Positions 56,067-64,000 of a DNA stretch of 64,000 bases are shown here, one piece after another (position 1 is the first letter of the stretch; each line of letters starts with the position of its first letter). Origin of the DNA: Adiantum capillus-veneris (lineage: Eukaryota > Streptophyta > Polypodiopsida > Polypodiales > Pteridaceae); the NCBI GenBank assembly GCA_014529385.2, contig CM043942.1:107585141-107649140 (forward strand), in the 5' to 3' direction. Below the pieces are notes generated by a model, which was given only the letters and a program-made list of their open reading frames with translations, searched no databases and was not told the DNA's origin. The position numbers and the translations under genes are program-made.

Positions 56067-57061
56067 TGATAGTACTATTCCTCTCCTAGTGTTTCTATCT
56101 TCCCAACGAGCTTCACATCAGCAATGGATTGAATCTCGGAGCTTCCATGACTATGGAGGCACTGTGAGCTCGGCACATAAAGCTCATGCATCAAGGTGTC
56201 AAGAGGCTGAACTCCACAAGCTAAAAGGGGTAAGAGATTGAGTACTATTCCGGCGTTTATTCCTCTCCGCCCAAAGGAAGAGTGCAAAAGCAACCGCACT
56301 CCACCTACATTTTGATGCTGAAGAGCGAGAGGTACATTCAGTACAGATGAGAAAAACCTTAAGCATAACAAGACCACAAATCAAAATCTTAAACATGACA
56401 AGTTTCCAAAAGAATAACCATAACGTCTACTCCCAACCATAGGCACAATGACAAGATGATTTTCTAACCCTAACTAATTTATGACTTGAAAACAACAAGT
56501 ATAATGTTATAAACACTTTCAAGCAAGAAATGTACCATGATTTGAATATCGTAACCAGAACGACAAGAAGATTATCAGACCATAAGTGTAACATGATTCA
56601 AAAACCACCCTTTTGCTTTGCAATTTGTAAAATTTTCTTCCAATTCCATTTTCTGGTACCCTTGTGAAAATGTGAGAAAAAAAGAAGTTTATTAACCTCT
56701 TCTGTTGCATTCATGTGATAGTCACATAATCACTAAGTGACCCACCAAGCCATGCATCCATTCTTTTCCTACCCCTGAAGTGAAGCACCAGTTAGAATGA
56801 GTAGTTTGGCATAGCAAAAAAGACACCCCTTAGCAATTCACAACACAAGTTCAAGATTTTTTTTAAACTTAAAAACATAAATGAAAAGAATGTACAAGTT
56901 AGAGAGGCAACTGCATATATTTCATTAATACTTTGAAACAAGGATGTTACATCATTTACTTGAAGAGCCCATAATTTTCTTGGCCATTTCTTGACGTCTC
57001 TCTTGCGCACAAGACAAATCCTTGACCAAGAGTCAATTCAGCCAACAGAAGCGTATATCCC
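56067..57061. other. No gene recognised
   Basis: Follows a copia primer site but shows no gag. Short frames are unsupported by motifs. Confidence 0.45.
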
Positions 57062-58140
57062 TATCTAGGAAACCACTTTGCCACGGAAGCCAGTGTCAAA
57101 TGCATTGCATACTAGGATCTTTGCACTAGGAAGAGTTGATGAGCAGTTTGGGAAATGGTTCTCAAGTACAACACTTTTCTCAAGGCTTTCAAAGACAACA
57201 TCATGAAATTGAGTTGGGGAAACATCACCATGGGGAAGTTTTCCTATGTAATAAACAAGGGAGGAATGTGGTCCGAAGGCCATCCGCTCCAAGACATCCT
57301 ACCATAAACCAATGAAGGGTAAGGAAAAGACATCTAAGGTGAAAACAAAGAACTTTGAAAGTAAGATAGAAATTATCTCTTGCTCCTTGTCCTTCTCCTC
57401 TCTCTTTCCCTTGGCATCTAAGTCGATGCATGACTTCAGAGCATCCACAAGTTTTGGCTCATGAGAGGTGGGGTTTTTCACTAGAATAGGCATCCTTACA
57501 GTCACAACCTTGACTTGCATGAGCTGGAAATCTTCCTCTACCACATGCAACTACGCTGCTGCCAAGACCTCCACACACACAAGCGCAATAACGTCAATGA
57601 CAATCACCGAGTGGTAGGAGCTTGATTTCAAGGGTATCTGACATGGAGTCTAGGAGGAACTAGGTAGTGATGCATAACAGACTCATGCACTCATCCATGC
57701 ATAGGCCAAATTCTTTCTCCAAGTCATCCAAAAAAAGAAACTCCTCCCCATCCACCAGCATTAGCGATAAGTGGCTGATCTCTACTTTTGGGATTGCCTC
57801 ATCTGTCAATGGAGAATCCTCTAGAGTGACACTAGTGGTACCAAAATGATAGGTTTTTCAACCACTTGCTCGAGCCTCATAGGGTACTCAACCTGAAGTT
57901 CGTGGACTTTGGCAAAAGGGTTCATGGGGACACCCTACTTCTCCTTGGCATCTTTCGCGATGGAGAAAACCTACAAGTGTGGCAGTTGCACCGCACCTCT
58001 TCCAAATCAAGTTCCTCACTAACCATTAGGGAAAATTTGGACTCTCAAAGGGGCCCTATAAGGATGTTTGACTTTGTCTCTCTTATCCAAAGTGGGCAAC
58101 CCGATAAAGTCTATGAATGCTTTGTCAAAACCATATCAAC
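57062..58140 (-). pseudogene. Unrecognised protein-coding remnant with many stops
   Basis: Minus-strand translation gives long protein-like stretches: 'MNPFAKVHELQVEYPMRLEQ', 'AIPKVEISHLSLMLVDGEE', 'FLFLDDLEKEFGLCMDEC', 'MHVVEEDFQLMQVKVVTVRM' and 'HFPNCSSTLPSAKILVCNAF'. At least five stops or shifts separate them. The composition (charged, amphipathic, no low complexity) supports former coding. I do not recognise the family. Confidence 0.4.
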
Positions 58141-58495
58141 CAACATATCATTGGAAAGATCTTAAAATATAGGTTCTAAATCCCCAAACTCCCACAAATT
58201 TGAAGTTGATTTGTAGAATTGATGGTCTCCCCATTGAAAGTGAAATATGGAAAGAGTTTCCATTTATAAGACGGAGTTGTCACATCAAAAAATCAAATCT
58301 TCTAGAATATAAAAAATCTAATGGTATTCTATACATCAATAGATAGATTTCAATGAGTACATTCTAAATCCAAAGGGTCCCACAAGTTTTGATTTTGTTT
58401 GTAAAAATTTTACCATGCGTCGTTTTGGACAAGAGAGAGAGAGAGAGACAAAGTCCTTATAGGGCCCATTTAAGAGTTCAAATTTTCCCTAATGA
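58024..58495. repeat. Inverted ~58-bp repeats
   Basis: The reverse complement of about 58025-58083 and the plus strand of about 58437-58495 share GAGAGACAAAGTC, CCTTATAGGGCCC and CAAATTTTCCCTAATG. They could fold into a hairpin with a ~350-base loop. Confidence 0.65.
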
Positions 58496-60250
58496 AAGAA
58501 GATGAAAGTAGCTAAGCAAGAGAGGTACTCCACCCCGAACTTGCACTTCTTTAGTGCTAGCACCCTTAGGGCATGCTCGTCCAAGAAATGGCCTACATCA
58601 ATGGCAATTTCTTGGAACCGTCTGAACTGCTTCTTAGAGAACGGGTGATCTCCTTTGTGACTATAGCAAAAGAGATCGCAAGGCACCTAGATCCCTGCAT
58701 CTAGGGGTATAGTCAGGGTATATTTAATGATACGATCCTCCATGAATGCTGAAATCTCTCGCAAATGCGTCCATGTAGAGGGAAAATCTTGTGTTGATAG
58801 CCATTTTTGGCTCTCTGTAATTTCCATAGTGAGTTACCTCACCCTATCAAATCACTTAAACAATGTGGTTACCCTCACCTTTTCACTGTATATAGGTGTG
58901 TGTGAGTTAGAGGACTTTTCCCATATCTTTTTAATAAACCCTCAATTAGCTAGTCATTGGGCTAGTTGAGCCAAAAAAAAAATATAAGTATATTATGGCC
59001 CATTTGCGTGTACATATTTCATTGTATATAGGGCCTAAATAAAAGGATTTTTCATAATTATTTGGTATTTATTTAAATATTTCTACCTAGGGTGTGTTAT
59101 TTATGCTATTTAGATTGACTCACCATTACCATATTTTTTCTTACCATTTTGCATACTCTTTATTCCATATAAAAATAATCTCATGCAAGCTTCTTTTAGT
59201 TTTTGTGTAACTCCATCCCAACAAAAATCCAAAAAAACTAGTTCTATTTATATGTATATTTTTTCACTATTGTGATTTTTTCCTTTCTACATCTATTATC
59301 TATTACTCTCATAAATTAGACCACCACAAATATTCATCTTTTTATGGTAGACTTATAATGAGAGAGATTTATTTTGAACCCTTTATATTTTTTCCACCTA
59401 TGTTATTTATATTTGATATGTACATATTCTTTTAGACCCCTCAATATTTGATTTTTTTAGTTTTACTATTCACTTATATCATGATCTCAATAATATCTTC
59501 AATTATAGACCTACCAAATAAGGTCAAGGGTATGCGGCATGCATGCATGCACTATGGAGGGCTCACTCTTGGAGGCATTCAAAAGAATCCTCCAAAGAAG
59601 GTCCCCACAAGGACTTTGTGCACTGGAAAAAGACAGTCGGTTTTGCTGAATTTTTAAAGATCACTTGCTCTTCGAATTTGAAAAGGTGATGCAAGCAAAA
59701 GTTGTAGCTTGTTGACTAACCTTTTACTTTAAATTGTTTCATATTTTTTTGAGCTACGAGCTGTGAGCTATGATTTTGTTGGTGGACCCCAGTTTGTCCA
59801 TGCTATGCAGCCACACTCCCTCTTCCACTTTATCATTTTTCTCTTTCACACACACTTCTCCACTCATCATCCTCACCTCTCTCACCACTCTTCTCTGCAC
59901 CCTACTCACCTTCTTCTCAACCTTGAAGAATAAGAGAAACCATGGTGAACTCATGTCTCCTACACACACTTCCATTCCAAAATTGACCACCTAGTCTCAT
60001 TTTTCCTCATCCATATTACCCATATCTATGAAAAAAACCACAAAATTCAGCCTCTTCTCTTGAAAGACAGCATCATGGTGATTGATTACTCATGTTCACT
60101 TACCTTGGCTCCCAAGGAAGGTCAAGAGTGCAGAAAAAACGTATCGTCAAAGCTAGTGGACCGTCAACAAGCGTCAAAATTGATCCTACTCAAGACACTT
60201 GGAGCATCAACATTGTAAGAAATCCATATTTTCTTACCTATTAAGAGTTT
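58496..60250. other. A/T-rich DNA without a recognised gene
   Basis: Short frames only. A GCATGCATGCATGC tract lies near 59537, and a pyrimidine-rich stretch at 59800-59920. Confidence 0.45.
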
Positions 60251-61183
60251 TTTCTTCCTTATTTGTATCCTACTTGGATACTCCCATTGTAAATATTCAA
60301 TTCCATTTGTAAATCAATAAAACTACTAACTCTACTAATTTACTAACACTAACCTACTATGAAAAGTCCTATCACCTCCACTTCTCTCCTCTCTCTCTTC
60401 TTCATCTATCCCCACCAACTTCTTGATAATTCCAATGCAAAAGAAATTAGATAAGTGTTGAAAATCTAACCCAACCATGGTCAGAGGAGTAATCCTAGCC
60501 CTCAAAATTGCTATAAAAGGAGGGTGTAGCTAGCACAAAAGGGGGGAGCCATAAGCAAGAGCACTATGCTATAGCTTGAGAAGCCAAGATCAACCTCTCT
60601 AGAAGGAGCTCTTGAGTGGAAGCTCATTGTCTTATGCATGTGCATGTGTTGTAATAGGGGTGATTAGCAAGGGAACTCTATGCCATTGTAAGAGAGAGAG
60701 TGATCATTCAATTGAGAGTAAGAGATCTATCATTTCTCCTACTAGTATAAGCCCAACATTTGCTAAATCAAGCAGGGTGGATTTAGAATAAGCTTGGATA
60801 CTTTGTCTCTCTTCCAACGTGAAGAAATGGACAACAATGATGTGTAAGTGTCTTGGTGTTTTTTTTTTTTAAAGTTCTTGATAGCTTGTCTCTGGGTGTT
60901 GTCATCAATTTAGCCATAAACCCCACATACTGTAAGAGGGCGACGGGGTGGAGAGGACTCCCCTAGCCTTAAGACAGTGACTGGGGTGGTTTTTCTTGTG
61001 ATGTGTTGTGGTGTAATTTACGCAAGCTATGTTGAACAAATAGTAATCTCACTTTGATTGGTCATGACAGATTTGTAAGAAGGTATTAATGCAACAAGCA
61101 CCCCCTCCCCTTTCTCTCTCTTTCTTACATATATAATTGTGTTTTCTCGATCATTGCCGATACATTTCAAAGAAGCTCGAGCA

Positions 61184-61267
<84 letters not shown>

Positions 61268-61439
61268 GCGTTCTAGTTCGCATCCAAAACTAGGTGGTGC
61301 CCCAAATTTGTGTAGGGTTAGGTTGTGGGTTTGTGTGTGTGTTTGTTTTTTTTTCCAACCCCAACCCAATTGAGCAGCACGGGAGCCTAGAAGAGTGCTT
61401 AGAGGCCACTCTTCTTGTTGCCCGCCCCAGACCGCCTCA
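60250..61439 (+). repeat. 5' LTR region of gypsy-E with TATA box and (CT)n tract
   Basis: A TATA box CTATAAAAGG at 60511-60520 and the inner end ...CCGCCTCA at 61439, 3 bp before a primer-like site, define an LTR whose outer limit I cannot fix. A pure (CT)n microsatellite spans about 61183-61265. A Glu/Arg-rich minus-strand frame across it is an artefact. Confidence 0.5.
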
Positions 61440-61442
61440 AAT

Positions 61443-61460
61443 TGGTGCCCCCACGGAGGA
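61443..61460 (+). promoter_or_regulatory. Primer-binding-like site (gypsy-E)
   Basis: TGGTGCCCCCACGGAGGA differs by one base from the site at 9054-9071 of gypsy-A. It lies 57 bp upstream of leader ORF A. Confidence 0.6.
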
Positions 61461-61516
61461 CCAACTTGTGTATGTTTTTGTGTAGGATCAATCTTTAGAA
61501 TAGTCAAGTAGTTTTC

Positions 61517-61729
61517 ATGAATCACGAGAATTTGTATGATCCTTTCACTCCGATTACAAGGCAAAAGGTACACATAATTTTTAGTACTAAGTTGCAATTT
61601 CAATGTGTAATTCGTAGAATTTTAGGTTCTCTTAGGTTAGCCGAAATAAATGCTTCGGTAAATCCTTTTATTTTGCCTCTCATTAGGTACGATCTTAGTT
61701 TCGATGTATATATATTTGTTCTATTTTAG
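61517..61729 (+). CDS. Leader ORF A, copy 3 (70 aa)
   Basis: MNHENLYDPFTPITRQ...DVYIFVLF, 70 residues. It matches copy 1 at about 43 of 70 positions, with shared 'INAS.NPFILP.I.Y'. Here A precedes B, the reverse of the two other loci. It is the first ORF after the primer-like site of gypsy-E. Confidence 0.72.
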   Translation: MNHENLYDPFTPITRQKVHIIFSTKLQFQCVIRRILGSLRLAEINASVNPFILPLIRYDLSFDVYIFVLF

Positions 61730-61750
61730 GCATTAGGTTATGTATAGAGC

Positions 61751-61957
61751 ATGGATAATGGCCCATAAAGTTTCCCTTTTTACTTCACACCACATATTAG
61801 GATAAATATTGCACTCAGTAGAAAGATACATTTTCCGCAGCATATGGTGTTTGGGGCTGAAAAAACAGGGGAAATTCTTGCATCTCCACAACCTGTCATC
61901 CTACCTCTCATCAACTACCACACTTCTTTTGATATACATGTGTTCATTTTATTTTAA
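61751..61957 (+). pseudogene. Leader ORF B, copy 3, stop at codon 6
   Basis: MDNGP is followed by TAA at 61766-61768; the frame then continues with 'KIHFPQHMVFGAEKTGEI' and 'LPLINYHTSFDIHVFILF' to TAA at 61955-61957. Relative to copies 1 and 2 it lacks two codons before the FGAE block. It is clearly homologous to B but broken. Confidence 0.72.
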
Positions 61958-62012
61958 AATGAAGTGCAGCCAAGCAAAATAGTGTGTATGTTGGTTTTTT
62001 CTTTGTCCAAGT

Positions 62013-62537
62013 TTGTTACAAAAACAAAAAACGATCATTTGTTCTAACAAGGAGTGTGTGTGCAGTGAAAGTTCAATCCTTAGAGATCTAGCTCTATTAA
62101 CGATTGAGTTGCAGGAGCAGGTAGTAAAGTGTCTCCCTCATAACAAGAGGGTGGTGAAGCTAAGACGAAAGGTCCTGCATGTGGATTCCATTTTCCTTTT
62201 GCTGTTGGGCACTAAGGAAGACCGCACATTCATCCAAATAGTGTGTGCCCTAAGATTGGTAAATAGAGTGAAATTTGGTGTTTGGCGAGTGCATTTCACC
62301 ATTGAGGAAGACTCTTCAGGAAACTTGCGGCTAGAGTTCATGCTTCATAGACTCACATTTGGTGAATTTTTCCCTCATTTGCATCTTATTAATAGTCTTC
62401 CTTTCACTTTCAACAAAGGAGATAGGGAGCTATTTAGGGATTGTCTTAATAAAGAGAGCATAGAGAAGATTGCAAATTTGTATAAATTCTCATCCTTCTC
62501 TACTTTCTATGACACTTTGTTCATAGAGACATTGTAA
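62013..62537 (+). CDS. Leader ORF C (gypsy-E), unknown, paralogue of D
   Basis: About 170 codons are open, with no ATG near the start of the open stretch. Conserved with the next ORF are 'KCLPH', 'RTFIQIVCALRLVNRVKF', 'HRLTFGEFFPHLHLINSLPF' and a terminal (N/D)R(D/E)L. Absent from gypsy-A, where A is followed by gag within 85 bp. No known domain recognised. Confidence 0.45.
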   Translation: MLQKQKTIICSNKECVCSESSILRDLALLTIELQEQVVKCLPHNKRVVKLRRKVLHVDSIFLLLLGTKEDRTFIQIVCALRLVNRVKFGVWRVHFTIEEDSSGNLRLEFMLHRLTFGEFFPHLHLINSLPFTFNKGDRELFRDCLNKESIEKIANLYKFSSFSTFYDTLFIETL

Positions 62538-62559
62538 ATCTCTTGATTCTTATGAATGA

Positions 62560-62949
62560 TTTAACCATAATCCTAAGGAGTTTTGGTCCAGGAGTCTTGT
62601 AGCACAAGTGGAGTCTTTAAATCTTGCAAGCTTGATTGGACTTGATGAGGATGTTCTTTATGAAATTGTGAGAAGATTGCCGCATTCCGACTATGTGGAA
62701 CTCGAAGGAAAGGAGCTCCTAGTCAACTGCTACTTTCTCACAGCCTTCGACGAGCATGAAGATCTAGTTTTCATACAAACCGCTTGTGCATTGGGAATTG
62801 TAGAGCAAGTGCAATTCATTACTTGGGACGTGGTTGCTCTTCTAGATCCAGAAAATGAAGTTCTAGAGATTTATGTTTATCGCCTTAGCTTTGAAGAATT
62901 CCAACCCTTCTTAGAGCTCATAAATAGTCTACCTTTTTGTTTTGATTAA
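62560..62949 (+). pseudogene. Leader ORF D (gypsy-E), duplicate of C
   Basis: Open from 62560, after a TGA, to TAA 62947-62949, with no ATG near the start. It shows 'RRLPHSDYVELEGKELLVN', 'LVFIQTACALGIVEQVQF' and 'YRLSFEEFQPFLELINSLPF' in the same order as C. The same frame runs on past the stop ('NRDLIEAWIAEEENLEWYF') to about 63040, as in C. The two are probably a tandem duplication of one domain, once joined. Confidence 0.45.
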
Positions 62950-63091
62950 ACAAATCGAGACCTCATTGAAGCTTGGATAGCTGAAGAAGAAAACCTAGAG
63001 TGGTATTTTCTTACTTCTTCATATGCAGGCGAGTGGTTCTAAGTTTCTATTGTATCCCTTGTTGCAACTCGTGTTGTAATCTTTCATAATA

Positions 63092-64000
63092 ATGGAAAGC
63101 CAACGCCAAATGTCCGGATATCCCCTTTTCTTTGGAGAGCCTGGAGAGGATGCAGAATTATTTCTAGCAAACTTCAAGTTGTCTTGCCGTATCAAGAGGA
63201 TAGTAACTGATCAAGAGCGCGTAGAGTGGTCCTTAGGAAAGATGCTAGCACTTGGTTTGACTCTTTTCCTGAGGAAGTTAAGTGGAATCACACAAAAGTT
63301 TTGAATCATTTCAAGAGATACTTCTTTGATCCCCAAAACACTCAAAAACTATGGCAAGACATTGTTTCTCATAAGCAAAAATATTTAGATGACTACTACT
63401 TGTACAAGCAAGAGTTTCTACGTCTTTGGGCTCTATGGATACGAAATGTTGCTAACCCTGGTGATGGTGCAAAATTTCTAAAGAAGGAGAGATTCATAGC
63501 TGGACTCTTTCCTGATCTTAAGGTAAAGGTGGAGGCGGATGCACCTGCCACCTATGATGCAACTGAAATTAGAGCTTCCAAGAAGTATAGGAAACTCAAG
63601 TGCCTAAGGGGAGAGGTTCCAATAGAAGGTCTTAGACCCAAAGGTAAGTCACAAGCATCGACATCTAGGGAGCTTCCTGAGGTAACAGCTGAAGTAATCG
63701 AGAAGTTGAATGAATCTTTATGTAGCCTATCAATTCACCTTGCACAAGCTGTAGGTCCAAAGGGACAAGCAAAGAAATCTGCAGAGCGAGATCCACGACC
63801 TAGGAGAGTCTTGCAATGTTGGAATTGCGGAGAGTCTGGACATGGGATGTATAATTGTCCTTGGCCCCGTGGGGAGCCAGGGAGACCTAACTTGAATTAC
63901 CCAGTGATGAATGCAGGTAAACGTACTGGTCAACAACCAAGGCTTCCACAAAGACCAAATGGACCAAGACCACCTCCACAAGGGGTGGAAAGAGTTCCAC
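63092..64000 (+). pseudogene. Gag of gypsy-E, frameshifted, running off the window
   Basis: ATG 63092 opens 'MESQRQMSGYPLFFGEPGED'. A frameshift near 63235 moves to 'DASTWFDSFPEEVKWNH', 'KYLDDYYLYKQEFLRLWAL' and 'FLKKERFIAGLFPDLK', ending with zinc knuckle 'CWNCGESGHGMYNC' (about 63816-63857) and a Pro/Arg/Gln-rich tail. The core and knuckle match gypsy-A gag. Confidence 0.85.

Noticed and set aside
61184-61603. 139-codon ORF ending in an Arg-Glu run
   Set aside because: The run is the complement of a (CT)n microsatellite inside an LTR.

Overview
The window is nuclear DNA from a land plant with a repeat-rich genome. The evidence is dense, nested LTR retrotransposons of the Ty3/gypsy and Ty1/copia types, a BED/DUF659-type hAT transposon, initiator-Met-tRNA primer sites, and an FCP1-like phosphatase gene with the plant-style 'DLNG' motif. 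Nothing bacterial or organellar was seen. The lineage cannot be fixed from the sequence; a fern, lycophyte or other large-genome plant would fit. Almost every coding stretch belongs to a mobile element, and most are broken by stops or frameshifts.

Layout. 0-2.1 kb: a possible SET-domain tail and an FCP1-like phosphatase exon with one in-frame stop. 2.9-5.7 kb: about 29 dispersed copies of a 20-22 nt motif (core TCCACCACTTGTCCAAGCT), with inverted copies upstream. 5.9-10.1 kb: minus-strand gypsy-A (LTR, primer site, two small leader ORFs, gag, protease, truncated RT). 10.1-12.5 kb: a non-coding mini-LTR element whose interior is largely two tandem arrays. 13.6-16.4 kb: truncated minus-strand copia-1. 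16.4-28 kb: gypsy-B, cut in its RT by an 8,385-bp hAT element (16795-25179) with a perfect 8-bp duplication. 28.5-38.3 kb: gypsy-C on the minus strand, with both LTRs and a 5-bp duplication; its extra downstream ORF is itself interrupted by a 1,338-bp TTAA-flanked element. 38.4-42 kb: a copia fragment and unrecognised gene remnants. 42.2-48.1 kb: plus-strand gypsy-D. 48.2-49.2 kb: a second copy of the leader-ORF pair. 50.1-53.0 kb: copia-2. 53.9-55.6 kb: two copies of a GA-rich ~750-bp repeat, one inside copia integrase remnants. 57-58.1 kb: an unrecognised minus-strand pseudogene. 60.3-64 kb: the 5' part of another gypsy element (gypsy-E) with the third leader-ORF pair, a duplicated pair of larger leader ORFs, and gag running off the window.

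Two systems deserve attention. (1) A pair of ~70-residue paralogous proteins, here called A and B, occurs at three separate loci. Each pair follows an LTR-type promoter and a primer-binding-site-like sequence. In two loci gag follows in the same direction; in one locus the two ORFs overlap by ATGA. Protein conservation is high and I recognise no family. (2) The hAT element is bilaterally organised. At each end there is an imperfect terminal repeat, a GC-rich CCCGGCGGGC-type subterminal block, an inward-facing TATA box and a tandem array. Transposase lies on one arm; a protein kinase and a RING-like zinc protein lie on the other. This transposase copy has lost its first catalytic Asp, but the kinase frame is intact.
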